Part shown: one piece after another, positions 17,047 through 28,201 of the stretch
Numbering within the stretch: position 1 is the first letter of the stretch
How the letters are laid out: every line of letters starts with the position of its first letter
From: Bactericera cockerelli
Lineage: Eukaryota; Arthropoda; Insecta; Hemiptera; Triozidae
Direction: 5' to 3'
Length of the DNA stretch: 64,000 nt
NCBI GenBank assembly: GCA_024516035.1
Contig: CM044966.1
Location: 4,162,565 to 4,226,564 of the forward strand
The notes under the pieces: generated by a model
Told to the model about the DNA's origin: nothing
Databases searched by the model: none
What the model saw: the letters and a program-made list of their open reading frames with translations, nothing else
Position numbers and translations under genes: made by a program

Positions 17047-17680
17047 TACTTCCGAGAAATTTCTAATATTAGAAATCGGAAGTATTGTGTTCGTTTTTGT
17101 AAAAAAAAATGTGTTTTTCTCTCCGATTTCAATTTTTTCCATGTTTCTGTACGTTTCATAACCTCCTGAGCAAATTTGGTTTGTGTCCATCTGTCGTCTG
17201 TCTGTCATCTGTCAAAACGATTCCTTGTAACGCGCAAATCTCGGAAACTACTGACGGATTTTGATGAAATCTTGCACACATCTAGGAGACATTCTGTAGA
17301 TGGTCCCTTTTTAAATTAATCGAATTCGGTTCTGGGTGAAAGAGACCATGCGTCTGACCACTAACTTTTTACTTAAACGCTTACGATATCTCGTAAACGG
17401 TAAACCCGATTTTGATGAAATTTTTTATGTACATGCATATTATTGTTTTGTATAGGCTATTTATTAAATTAATTTTTATTTGACTCTGATATTTAAGAAA
17501 ATCCGGAATTTTGGGCAAAAAAAGTAAAAAAAATAAGGACCACGACTTGCCGATACAGAATATTTTGTGGAATCTAGAATTTAGAAAAAAAGATATTCTA
17601 TTTGTATAAAATCTCGAAATTGGCACCTGTTTACTATGTGAAACAATCACGAGGAAGTATTGTGTCTATAATTAGCAGTG
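17047..17680 (+). mobile_element. Z-family element
   Basis: Starts with a near-perfect palindrome (TACTTCCGAGAAATTTCTAA and its complement), continues with GGAAGTATTGTGTTCG, a (GTCT)n stretch and two GATTTTGATGAAAT words, and ends GGAAGTATTGTGT-CTATAATTAGCAGTG. The word GGAAGTATTGTGT at both ends is a short direct terminal repeat. No ORF of note. Related copies at 28672, 31883, 40664 and 41335. Confidence 0.75.
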
Positions 17681-17747
17681 TTTTTTTTTTATTATTAAAT
17701 CATTTTTTTTATATTTCATATTTTGTTTGTTTGCAGAGCACCTATCT

Positions 17748-18073
17748 TAACCCTTTCACTGTACATCCATGAATTAGTTGGAAAAAAATATGAACAGTGT
17801 TTTTTTTGAGTTTGTTGGAGTCCATAGATGATGTTACCAAAAAAATTTTTTTTTTCTTAAAAGTGGTTCGAACCCCAAGATATGAGATGTCCCTGAGAAA
17901 GGACAAATGCAGTGCAGAGAAAAAAAATGAAATTTATAAGTTTTCAGGAAAAACTTATAATTACACACAACACTTGGTTTATAAAACAAATAAACATCGA
18001 AATAATTTGAAGATGGAAAAAACTTGGCTTTTTTTGTTTTACTTAATTTTTTTAACTAAAAAAAAATAGAAAA
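17748..18073. other. Unassigned stretch
   Basis: No recognised repeat. An open frame at 17797-18069 is lysine-rich low-complexity sequence and is not supported as a gene. Confidence 0.4.
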
Positions 18074-18290
18074 TATGTGTGTGTTTGTGTGTGGGGGGGT
18101 GGGTGTGTGTGTGTGGGGGGGATGTGTGTGTGTGTGTGGGGGATGTGTGTGTGTGTGGGGGGGGGTGTGTGTGTGTGGAGGGGTGTGTGGGGGGTGTGTG
18201 TGTGTGGAGGGGTGTGTGTGGGGGGGTGTGTTTGTGTGTGTGTGGGGGTGTGTGTGTGTGGGGGTGTGTGGGTGTGGATGTGTGTGGATG
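18074..18290. repeat. GT/G-rich minisatellite
   Basis: About 215 bases of TGTGTGTG mixed with runs of four to eight G, in units of roughly 20-35 bases. Strongly strand-asymmetric. Confidence 0.92.
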
Positions 18291-18420
18291 AGGTATGGAA
18301 AGAAAGGATTCATGGAACAAATGCCGACCCAAATACAATAAATATGTACTCACTTTACTGTTTCCTTGAATTTACTACCCTAAGTACAGCTATTTAGTAG
18401 AAAAAATAAATAAACTCATC

Positions 18421-19103
18421 TGTACCAGAAAAATCCTCCCAGTGTGTGGTGTAATCAATGTATTGACTACACTGGATGGAAAATGAAATTAATGAGGGTC
18501 CTGTAGGACAAATGAAACGGTAGCTTAAATGTAAGCGGATTAGTGGACTGTATATATGGGTGCTAGCTCAAACCAGAAAAGCCTATGCTGTGAAATAAAT
18601 TGATGCTATTTACTACAACATAAATCTTACCGTACAACTTACACTGCACTGATTATTAACTTATTTTATATTATAGTTTCGCGATCGAGGTTGTTTTATC
18701 GCGACCGAAGATTGAAGACGCGACCGCGACTAAGGGTTAGAAAAAGATGTTAGAGGGAAGAGGAAAGGGATACCCTAGCCTAGTTGATATTTAATTTGGT
18801 CTGCATTATATTATTATTTTAGACTTATGTTGATTAGTTGCACTGGTATTAATTATTGAAAATATGAAAAGGTGTTTAAATGAAAATGATGAAACTTTAT
18901 AATGAAAAGTCGGACTACCTATATGCTACGATAGCCTGCGAGATCAAGAAACCCTAGATGAACGGGCGGTAGGTAAATTTGAACTGAGCTGATGGTAAGT
19001 ACTGAAGGCAGCTCTCACCTCGGTGACTCGGTGATTAGCTACCAAAAGTTAAACAAAGTTAAACCGATTGAAGCAAGTATGGGGCATGTCAAACTATCAA
19101 ACA
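18421..19103 (-). repeat. Probable 3' LTR of a BEL/Pao retrotransposon
   Basis: On the minus strand the putative LTR begins TGTTTGATAGTTTGACATGC, directly after a purine tract AAAGTGGGGGGTA (19104-19116), and could end ...CTGGTACA at 18421. The start is well placed by the purine tract; the end is a best guess from the TG...CA rule, because the 5' LTR is not available for comparison. Confidence 0.55.
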
Positions 19104-19420
19104 TACCCCCCACTTTGAAAGGATCTGCTTTCAAGGCAAAAAATAAATGAAAAAAAAAATCATGAAAATTGTTCAAAAAATAACAAAGTTATGACAAAAA
19201 TCATAAAAATTGAAAAAAATAACAAGTTTGAAAAAATAAACCAACACCGCAAAAAGTTTGAAATCTAAGTAACAAACCTTACTATAAGGCCATAAAATAA
19301 AAGGCAAAAAGTAAACAATGTTAAGTTACATAATGAGAAAAGTGAAATTGCAATAATAAAAATGTAATATATTTTACAAGTGCATAAATGCTGATAGGTC
19401 AAGTAGGTACATGAATATGA
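19104..19420 (-). other. 3' untranslated part of the BEL/Pao element with polypurine tract
   Basis: Lies between the integrase stop and the LTR. The G-rich purine tract at 19104-19116 is the expected plus-strand primer site. The rest is A-rich and non-coding. Confidence 0.55.
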
Positions 19421-20586
19421 TTATTGAGTAGGCAATGGACAAAGTTTCACGACTGGTCTTTTGAAAATGCCTTGCTTTGTCTTTATGTCTGCCACTCTCA
19501 CAATGCCATCGGTCCCAGGATAGACCTTGACTACTATACCTAAGGGCCACTGTAAGGGAGGAACAAAGTTATCTTGTTTAATTAGTACAAGTGTACCTAC
19601 AGTGATAGACGAATCAGTATGCTTGGTCCATTTGCTGCGAACCTGTAAAGTATGCAAATATTCGTTGCTCCATCTCTTCCAAAAGGATTGAATCATTTGG
19701 TCGAGCAACTCATAACGAGTAAGTCGGTTGGCAGGTTCAGTTAACACGTCGCGTGCTGGCAAGTGTGTTAAAGGCTGAAATGTTAGAAAGTGGGCGGGGG
19801 TTAGTGCAACAGGTTCAGAAGAATCATCAGTGCTCAGCTTACACAATGGCTTACTATTGAGCAGGCCCTCAATCATAATAAAAACAGAATTGAGCTCTTC
19901 ATAGGTTAATATTTGTGTGCCAATAACCCTGTGAAGATGTGTTTTAACACTCTTGACTCCACTCTCCCATATACCAGACATATGAGGGGCGGAGGGAGGA
20001 CTGAACTTCCAAATGATCTGCTGCTGAATCAAACCCAACCTGAAATCCTCATCTAACTTGTTTTTGGCACCGACAAAGTTCGTACCGTTGTCACTGTACA
20101 TGTAAAGTACAGGACCGCGGCGTACAATGAACCGTTTAAAAGCTGCCATGAACGACTCAGTAGTCATTTCTGAGACAAGTTCCAAGTGCAATGCTTTGGT
20201 ACTCATACATATGAAGAGACAAAGATAAGCCTTTTGGCTTTTAACACCTCTATGTTTGCTAAGTGTTACATGGAACGGGCCAGCCATGTCCAGGCCTGTA
20301 TGAATGAATGCCTTGACTGCTGGTTGCACCCTGTAATCAGGAAGATTACCCATGAGAGGTGATGTGGAATCTGGTTTGCATCTGAAACATTTGTTACATG
20401 AGCGAACAATTTTTCGCACAAGGTTTCTCGCACCTAGAATCCAATAATTGTTTCTAAGAAAAGAAAACAATAAGGTAGACCCTGTATGAAGATTAGTCTT
20501 GTGGTAGTGTTCTACCAATAATGAAACAACATGATCCTTTTGTGGTAATAAGATCGGATGCTTCTGTTCATAATTTAAATCAGAAT
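19421..20586 (-). CDS. BEL/Pao integrase and C-terminal domain, cut by the assembly gap
   Basis: About 388 residues of the Pol polyprotein end on the minus strand. In order: the integrase zinc-binding H-H-C-C (EHYHKTNLHTG, then SCNKCFRCK), the catalytic core with Asp in HTGLDMAGPF, Asp in YSDNGTNFVGA and Glu in MSGIWESGVK, then the BEL/Pao C-terminal domain (FWKRWSNEYLHTLQVRSKW, VLIKQDNFVPPLQWPLG) ending in PLPTQ. No stop or frameshift is seen, so this part could be functional. The reverse transcriptase, protease and Gag would lie beyond the gap. The apparent fusion to Ser/Leu repeats upstream is produced by reading through the Ns into a (GA)n tract. Confidence 0.9.
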
Positions 20587-20686
20587 NNNNNNNNNNNNNN
20601 NNNNNNNNNNNNNNNNNNNNNNNNNNNNNNNNNNNNNNNNNNNNNNNNNNNNNNNNNNNNNNNNNNNNNNNNNNNNNNNNNNNNNN
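20587..20686. other. Assembly gap (100 N)
   Basis: Exactly 100 N, the conventional size for a gap of unknown length. It separates the BEL/Pao integrase from copy 2 of the large duplication. Confidence 0.99.
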
Positions 20687-20825
20687 AGAGAGAGATATAG
20701 AGAGGGAGAAAGAAAGAGAGAGAAAGAGAGACAAAGAAAGAGAAAGAGAGAGATAGAGAACAAGAAAGAGAAAGAGAGAGAGATAAAGAGAAAGAGAAAG
20801 AGAGAGAGTAAATAGCGAGAGAGAA
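20687..20825. repeat. (GA)n microsatellite
   Basis: Same tract as 9869-9990, truncated on the left by the gap. Confidence 0.9.
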
Positions 20826-20931
20826 ATGTAAGAGATTCCAGAGGTCGTTAGTTCGAAACCCAACTGGGACATGATAATTTATACTCCCATTTGGGATTTT
20901 TACCATATAATAGCACCTAGTCCGCAATGCA
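20826..20931 (+). repeat. SINE-A fragment (copy 2)
   Basis: Same fragment as 10005-10110. Confidence 0.65.
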
Positions 20932-21008
20932 AGGAGATTGAGATTCTCACAGTAGCCACAGGGGTACTGTGACCGCGGACCCTATTTTGAGAAACGCTGA
21001 ACTAGATA

Positions 21009-21766
21009 TTAGGATAATATTTTAACGAATACGAGTATAATTTAAATACTTGAATCTATGCTCACAAATATATACTTTCGTATAATGTTTTTAATTTTCC
21101 TTGAAGAAACATACCATTAAAATGTTAATGCTTATTTATAATTATGTACTACTGTACTTGTATGTATGTGTTTGAGTTTAAGACGCTTTGTGTGTGTGAG
21201 AGAGAGTACTTGTGTGTGTGTATGTGTGTGTGTGTGGGGGTGTGTAGGGGTGTGTGTGTGTGTGTGTGAGAGAGAGAGTAATTGTGTGTATGTAAAGTGA
21301 AAGGTCAGGTACTGATTCTACTAGAGCATAATAGGATAATATTTTAACGAATATAATTTAAATACTTGAATCTATGCTCACAAATATGTACTTTTGTATA
21401 ATTTTAGTTAATTTTCCTTGAAGAAACATACCATTAACACATTCAGCGCCACGTGTACAGTATAGTGTACACGAGTGTTTTCTACAGTGGACCGCGTGTA
21501 CACTATGCTGAAATATATATATCTGGTGACTTTTTATGGCTGTTTGTGTACCTACCTCTTTTTTCACACAAAATAAGTTTGTCCACTGAACCATATTACC
21601 AAAAAAACCCTTGGCGCTGAATGTGTTAAAATGTCAATGCCTATTTTTATGTATGTGGTGTGTGTGTGTGCATGTTTGTGTGAGAGAGAGAGAAAGAGAG
21701 AGAGAGAGTACTTGGTTGTATGTAAAGTTAAAGGTCAGGTACTGATTCTATCGCGTGTCGTTAGAA
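21009..21766. repeat. Tandem duplication (copy 2)
   Basis: Counterpart of 10188-10945, including the TTAA MITE in the second unit and the empty site in the first. Confidence 0.82.
21438..21625. mobile_element. piggyBac-like MITE (copy 2)
   Basis: Same 188-base element as at 10617, with TTAA at 21434-21437 and 21626-21629. Presence in both large copies dates it before their separation. Confidence 0.85.
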
Positions 21767-21905
21767 GTTATAACAAGGGCTGAGAGCGTTTGATGTGAAA
21801 TGTTCATTAGCGTCGAGTGGTTTTATAATTAGAACTAGTGGCATACTCATGCTTCGCTACAAATAAATGTGTTTCTTTGTGTTCTTATATATAAAAAAAA
21901 GTTCA

Positions 21906-22041
21906 TATTTGTGTTCATCACTGTCGTGATATCACAACTACTCAAACTCGCTTTACTAATTCTACGCTGAAACCGGGACTTGAACCACCGACCTCCAGGT
22001 TACAAGTCCGCCGCCTTATCGATTAAGCTACTGAGGACAGT
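21906..22041 (-). repeat. SINE-F (copy 2)
   Basis: Counterpart of 11081-11218. Confidence 0.78.
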
Positions 22042-22094
22042 TTGTGTTCTTATATCACAATATCTTGGGTAACGCAGAATTACGTGTAACAATA

Positions 22095-22275
22095 AGAAGG
22101 GTTGGGTGGAAGAGATTGTCATAGGCGATAACCCCGCCCTTTAGTTAGGACATATTTATATATTTTGTTTACTTTTTCCCTGCTTATTTATTTATAGAGT
22201 CAATTTTGTATTTTAATTTTTACTATCATTTGTTTGTATATATTATAATTATGTTTTTCTAATAAAGAGTTCAAT
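22095..22275 (+). repeat. R-tail repeat, uninterrupted
   Basis: Runs GGGTTGGGTGGAAGAG to CTAATAAAGAGTT without the mariner, giving the empty target GGACATATTTATA. Confidence 0.75.
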
Positions 22276-22379
22276 AGTTATAATAATATCGAATAATTAT
22301 AGATAATTTTCGTATTTTTAAAATCCTCATATCTTATTTTGCCTATAATTCCGTCCCTGGTCGCTGATCACAATAAAGC

Positions 22380-22635
22380 AGTTTATCATTTTTCCTCACG
22401 AGGTATGAGTCTTTCTACTCTGTACTTGGGGTTCACTCGTACCTCATGAGGAAAAATGAGTAGCTACTTGTATGAGTAACGACCAGTGGTGGCATTATTA
22501 GATGAAAAAGAAATTAATGTAATAGGTAATAGAACAATTCGAAAAGTAAAGGAGGCTCTTAGGAATGCGGCGCTACCCAAAAAATTTTTGAAGAGGCCTT
22601 GTGCTTCACCACAAATAAAATCATACATAATACTT
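22380..22635 (+). repeat. SINE-C body (copy 2)
   Basis: Counterpart of 12475-12730. Confidence 0.7.
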
Positions 22636-23040
22636 TGCTATCATTTACAGAGAAACACATCAGTATGAGTATATACTCAATTTTTATGCTCAAATAATTA
22701 AAGAGGTGCTTTGTTAAACTGTTGGCATAATGAGACTACCTGTCTTGCGCTGACTGTCTAAATAAAGCACTAACAGAAAAGTGAGAAGTTATACAAGATG
22801 TACATGAATATCAGAACATACATGGACAGCTAATTCGAGCTTATTGGCTCTCATCAGCAGGTAATAGTTCTGATTATTCATGCCAATAACTAACTCTCTA
22901 TTTTAAACAGTATAAACAGAAAAGTAAGAAAAAAAAACACCACATGATAAGTTTTGAGAAAAAAGGAATATTAGTGAGCATTTATTTACATCCACCATTT
23001 TCAATCCTTCCTCGGTATTGCTTAACATTCTCTTTCACAC
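22636..23040. other. Unassigned stretch (copy 2)
   Basis: Counterpart of 12731-13137; nothing recognised. Confidence 0.4.
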
Positions 23041-23155
23041 CGACCTCGGTAGGTCGGTGGTTCAAGTCCCGGTTTCAACGTGGATTTAGTAAAGCGATTT
23101 TGGGACTTGGGTAGTTGTGATATCACGAAAGTGATTGACACAAACATCAAAAATG
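23041..23155 (+). repeat. SINE-F, 5'-truncated (copy 2)
   Basis: Counterpart of 13138-13250. Confidence 0.75.
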
Positions 23156-23199
23156 ATTATAGTGACATTGTTTTTCTTTCTCATCCTATTTTTGACATG

Positions 23200-23640
23200 A
23201 TTTTTATCCCTTTCTTGTTCTCCTTGTATCTTTTTTTCTCTCTCTCTCTCCCTCTTTCTTTCTCTCTCTCTCTCTTCTCTCTTCCTCTCTCTCTCTTTCT
23301 GTTACTACTCTTTCCTTCCCCTTTTCTCTATCTCTCTCGGTTTCCCTCGAAATCTATTTTTCCCCCCTCTCTGTCTTTGTTTGTCTCTCTTTTTTATCTT
23401 CTCTCTTTTTCTACTCTTTCTTTCCCTTCCTCTATGTCATCTATCTCCTAGCTCTCTCTCCCTGTCTATCTCTCTCTCTCTCTCCCTCGCTCTCGCTCTC
23501 TCTTTCTCTCTCTCTCTCCCTTTCTACCTCGCATTCTCTCTCTCTCTCCCTCTTTCTATCTCACATTCTCTCTCCCTCTACTCTTCCACCGCATCGGTCT
23601 TATCAATCACTTTATTTTCTTACTAGAAAAAAAAAAAAAT
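23200..23640. repeat. (CT)n microsatellite ending in poly-A (copy 2)
   Basis: Counterpart of 13300-13825 but shorter, and the A-run is about 13 instead of 24. Confidence 0.95.
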
Positions 23641-24387
23641 GAAATGTCCGGAGGTGTGTTCCCGGTAGTTATTTATTCAGCTGTTCCCAAACTACGGTCA
23701 TGTGTCCTTTTTTGTGGGTTTCAACATATATTATGAAAATATAAATGTAGGCTGATTCCGTTAAGTGGCGACAAAAAAAAAATGGCAAATTCTACACAAC
23801 AAAGCACGTCAAAATGTCAAGTTACTGTACGTGTATTGATTTTTTAATAATTGTTTAATTTTTCTTCAATCGACGAAAAAACCTAGGAGCATCAAAAATC
23901 TTGTAGTCAGAAATACATGTAGGATGTAGGGCCATACCTTTTAAAAGCCGCATTTTCCGAACCACTTGCATAGGCACCGTGCATAAACATAGCTCTCCGA
24001 AATCAGATTAAGTTTTCAGAATACGGGTGGTCGGGGTTAGTGTAGTCAGCGGGGTAAGTGGGAGAATCTTGCGGACGGGGTAAATACGTTCAGGGGGTAA
24101 GCTGGACTCGGGGGGCAACGGAAGTCGCGTGAGTTTTACGTCGACTAACGAGTGGGCAGACCTCTTGGTTATTCTATTAATAAGCACGCTACCCTCTCCC
24201 TACCATGGGTAGAGTTACGTCATTCTAATTTCCGTGAAGGGGAATCTTATTTCCGGACTCTTGATGATAGGGTTTTATCCGTGTAATTTTCTTGTTAATA
24301 TTAAAAGGCCACCATTACACGCCGTAGTATTTAAATGGATTAGAAATGGGTGCTGTTTCTTTTTACTAGTATGTTTAGTATATTGTC
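23641..24387. other. Non-coding stretch (copy 2)
   Basis: Counterpart of 13826-14737 with a single ATACATGTAGG/CTCTCCGAAATCAG unit. Confidence 0.55.
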
Positions 24388-24745
24388 TGTCCCGGTAGCT
24401 CAGTGGTAAAGGCGGCATCTATGAATCCAGAGGTCGTGGGTTCGAAACCCAGTCGGGACATGACAAGTTATCCTCCCATGTAATTGTAATTGTAAATATC
24501 AGCATCGTTTATTGTATTAAATGTTACATACATGAACATAATTAATAATATAATATAATGATTAAAATGTAAGAATATTACTTATATTCTAATGCTACTA
24601 GTGATGCTCACCTACCCACACTAAAGGATACTTCCTTTGTGGGATTTTTACCACGTAATAATATGTCTGGCTTACTGCTGGAATTATGGGACTTTAAAAG
24701 TCTTAATCGGGAAATATAAATAAGGCCTTATTATTATTATTTTGT
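24388..24745 (+). repeat. SINE-A with tRNA-like head (copy 2)
   Basis: Head 24388-24460 is identical to that at 14738; the body carries the same internal insertion. Confidence 0.8.
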
Positions 24746-24937
24746 AACAATAGAGCGGCCATAGCGGCCGAGGGTTTTTTTCCGTCAGTTTCCTTTTTCT
24801 TTTGATAGTGTTAGTTTTTCAATCCATTCATTTAGGGTTTAAATGAATGGATGTTTAATTTTTAAACATTTAAACAGCTAAGATAATATTATAATTCATT
24901 TTTGGAAACTGTCAATTTTTGGTCACACAATGTCAAA

Positions 24938-25290
24938 TGCTTGAGCCACTCACTTGACGGTACACATTCCACGGTCTTGAACCACTCACTTGACGGTACA
25001 TATGCCATGATCTTTTTTTTTTTTTCGTTGTCTTGAACCACTCACTTGACGGTACACATGCCATGGTCTTGAACCACTCACTTGACGGTACACATGCCAT
25101 GGTCTTGAACCACTCATTTGACGGTACACATTCCATGGTCTTGAACCACTCACTTGATGGTACACATGCCATGGTCTTGAACCACTCACTTGACGGTACA
25201 CATTCCACGGTCTTGAACCACAAACTTGTCGGTACACATTCCATGGTCTTGAACCACTCACTTGACGGAACACATTCCTTGAACCACCCA
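24938..25290. repeat. 36-base minisatellite, about 10 units
   Basis: Same unit as 15283-15540, with more units and a short T-run (25013-25025) interrupting it. Confidence 0.9.
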
Positions 25291-25933
25291 CTTATAGGTA
25301 CAGATTGTTTCTTACTAGAACATGCTTCTACCACGCACCATGTATAATTATGTATATAATTTATTTTAGAAAAAAAAAACTGGTACAACAATTTAGCTAG
25401 GTATATTGTATTTTATTTGTCTTACTAAACAATCATTAGCTGCTGATTATAGGTTCCGTGATAATTATAGGTTAAACAAGAAACCCTTTGTGTTTTTAGG
25501 CTTAATGGAAATGTTATTTTTGTACGCCCTTTTGTAAAAGTAGGGCAGTTATAACATATTGCATTATATTTTATTTTTTAATTGGAGAGAAAGAACAAAA
25601 GCGAGGGAGGGAGGAGAGAGATAGAGAAAAAGAAAACATTGAGTTTAAGTGAAAGAGAAGAGGACGTTAGAGAGAAAGAGAGGGAATAATGAGATTTTGT
25701 GAAATTTGCATATTTTTGTTAAAAAAAAAAATAATAATAATAATACAGATGAGGGACAGTGAAGCCATACGATTTTTTATTACTAGGTTTTATTTTAATT
25801 TGTTTTAACTTCTGTTAATATCTAATGGGAAGAATTGTGTCATTCTTGTAAAATTAATTTTGTTAGTATTATTATAATTTCAATGTTTGGGAAAAGGTAA
25901 TAATACACACTTTCTGATACAGGTATTAAAAAA
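25291..25933. other. Non-coding stretch (copy 2)
   Basis: Counterpart of 15541-16173; nothing recognised beyond a purine-rich tract at 25580-25690. Confidence 0.45.
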
Positions 25934-26420
25934 TCTGGTGTAAACATCACACGACTTTCCTTATCATATTAGGAATGGGAACAGGACCAAAAGCCACTAG
26001 TGACTCAAAGATAAAAGTCAGCTAAAAATTAAAGCCAAATTCGTAATCAGCACCTCAAAATCATTGGATTTGATATGTCACAATCCCCATCTAGGATGAA
26101 TAATAAAAAAGTTAGTCTGAGCGGGTCCCCCCCAAAATACCGGTAAATTGGGGCCGAGGTCCAAAAAGTTCAAGATATCAAAAAAATGATAAGAAGAGAC
26201 CCCTATTATTTTTTTAATCTAAGAAAATGTTGTTCTGTAACTTTTTTTGTATCATTAACCAATTCAAAGAAGCGGCGCTTGCGGCCAATATTTGCGGCCC
26301 TGCGGCCGCATTTTGCGGCCGATTTCAACCAAAAGTTTTGTGGTTCGTCTGGTGTATAAAATTGAATTGCATACCAAATTTCAAGTCTCTAGCTCTTACC
26401 GTTCTTGAGATATCCTGTTC

Positions 26421-26487
<67 letters not shown>

Positions 26488-26614
26488 CACGGACCAATGG
26501 CTAAAACAACTTTTTTGGTATCCTGAGGCTACAATTCGTCCAGAAATGTGAAAAACTGGGTAGGTCAAATTTTCGACGAATACAATACTTTCCTTATTAT
26601 AGGATAAGGAAAGT
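25934..26614 (+). mobile_element. Non-autonomous element with CACACGACTTTCCTTATC end
   Basis: Starts TCTGGTGTAAACATCACACG and ends GGATAAGGAAAGT, which is inverted to the internal ACTTTCCTTATC near the start. It holds GCGGCC-rich sequence (26270-26325) and an (ACAG)n stretch (26420-26485). It is absent from the same place in copy 1 (near 16175). A related minus-strand copy lies at 34335-34590. No coding capacity seen. Confidence 0.65.
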
Positions 26615-26625
26615 AAAAATATATA

Positions 26626-27802
26626 CAGGGTGATTCAGAAAAGTACCGTCAAACGTTAACCACATATTCTATGGGCTAGTTAAGGAGGGGTCAACTCTAT
26701 AAAAGAAAGTGCGCAAATGCCTCCTAACGGAGGTACACGCCCCTTAAGGTGTTTTTAAACAATCGAAATTTTCATTTTACGGCTTACCTATTTGGGATAT
26801 CGCAATGTGGTAAAAAAATCACTCTCAATACTAGATAGCACCTTTCTTTTGGCACAAAATTTAACACCATTCCAATGTCAGGGGCGGTCTCAGGAGGGTC
26901 AGATGGTAGAAAAAAGGTTCTAACTTTTTAGTCGTTGCTTGTAATTGAATTTGGTTTTCACCTTATTAAAACGTCTGTCATTGTCTACAAAAATGTTCTG
27001 AATAATTTTTTTCTCAAACCAACACAAACGCTTGAAAATCGAAATTGAAGGGCTTGAGCCGAAATAAGATTTACAGCAAATGTTCCACATGGGCTCCTCT
27101 GGCTTCAATGCAGACCTCCATACGCCTTCGGAAAGATTGACGAACACGTTCAAATATTCCAGGTGTATTTCTTTGTTAAATAATGAATTGGCTGAAAATT
27201 CTTGTTCTAAAATTGTATGCTAGTTGCATAGGTTTCAAAACTTAATGCGGTTTTAAAATCTTCAATTTCAATTTTCAAGCGTTTGTGTTGGTTTGAGAAA
27301 AGCCAAAAAAAAGTCTGCATTGAAGCCAGAGGAGCCCATGTGGAACATTTGCTGTAAATCTTATTGCGGCTTAAGCCCTTCAATTTCGGTTTTCAAGCGT
27401 TTGTGTTGGTTTGAGAAAAAAATTATTCAGAACATTTTTGTAGGCAATGACAGACGTTTTAATAGGGTGAAAACCAAATTCAATTACAAGCAACGACTAA
27501 AAAGTTAGAACCTTTTTTCTACCATCTGACCCTCCTGAGACCGCCCCTGACATTGGAATGGTGTTAAATTTTGTGCCAAAAGAAAGGTGCTATCTAGTAT
27601 TGAGAGTGATTTTTTTACCACATTGCGATATCCCAAATAGGTAAGCCGTAAAATGAAAATTTCGATTGTTTAAAAACACCTTAAGGGGCGTGTACCTCCG
27701 TTAGGAGGCATTTGCGCACTTTCTTTTATAGAGTTGACCCCTCCTTAACTAGCCCATAGAATATGTGGTTAACGTTTGACGGTACTTTTCTGAATCACCC
27801 TG
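26626..27802. mobile_element. Foldback element with ~500-base inverted arms
   Basis: CAGGGTGATTCAGAAAAGTA at the left is inverted at the right, with TA on both sides (26624-26625, 27803-27804). The arms match for roughly 500 bases; a spacer near 27165-27290 separates them. Each arm contains the end of a transposase gene, so the element is an inverted duplication of one transposon end. It is absent from copy 1. Confidence 0.82.
27071..27165 (-). pseudogene. Transposase C-terminus in the left arm
   Basis: The minus strand encodes a C-terminal tail FERVRQSFRRRMEVCIEARG followed by AHVEHLL and TAA. This Cys-Ile...Gly...His-Leu ending is typical of DUF4817-containing Tc1/mariner-type transposases of insects. 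A mirror copy (VCIEARGAHVEHLL) is on the plus strand at about 27317-27358. Only the last 30 or so residues are present. Confidence 0.65.
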
Positions 27803-27954
27803 TATATTCACAGCAATTTTTATTGTAGTAGCCATGAAACAGCAGCTATTGTAGACACTTGGTCTCAACTATAGCTGGCCCATCCCGTAGTATGCCTGTA
27901 TGCCTCCCCTCTGATGGACGAGAAGTGACACTGTACTGCCCATTTAGGTGCTGT

Positions 27955-28100
27955 GTCAACAGGAGTGCACCGGAAGGTGTCCCTTACAAATAACCGAATC
28001 CAAATTTTGGATAAAATCTTGTGTCGGCTCTACGGTTTGAATCCAGGACCTTCCGCACAAAAGCGAGTATCTTTCCACTGAGCTAGTTGTGCGCCAAACT
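27955..28100 (-). repeat. SINE-H (copy 2)
   Basis: Counterpart of 16325-16470. Confidence 0.75.
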
Positions 28101-28201
28101 TTTAAAACTTTTGAGAAGGCTCTCAAAGAGTCAGGAAAAATCAAAACAGGTACTATAGTATAGTAAACCAGTTGAATAATTTGACAATTTACTCAACTTA
28201 A

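Larger units (their letters stand above)
9869..17747. repeat. Large duplication, copy 1 (~7.9 kb)
   Basis: Sequence from the (GA)n tract at 9869 to TTTGCAGAGCACCTATCTTA at 17747 recurs almost base for base at 20687-29410. Most differences are single bases and microsatellite lengths. Copy 1 alone carries the mariner at 11336-12250; copy 2 alone carries 25934-27802. Copy 2 begins directly at the assembly gap. Confidence 0.92.

Noticed and set aside
18039..18397. ORFs rich in Thr/His/Pro or Cys/Val/Gly
   Set aside because: Products of the GT/G-rich minisatellite.
19421..20872. A 483-codon ORF joining integrase to a Ser/Leu-rich N-terminus
   Set aside because: The join runs through 100 N; the upstream part is antisense (GA)n from copy 2, so only 19421-20586 is real.
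24933..25391. 152-codon repeat protein
   Set aside because: It is the same minisatellite read in frame; all other frames are open too because the unit is 36 bases.
26227..26526. 99-codon ORF with a Thr/Asp/Arg/Gln repeat tail
   Set aside because: The tail is the (ACAG)n run of a non-coding element; no homology recognised.
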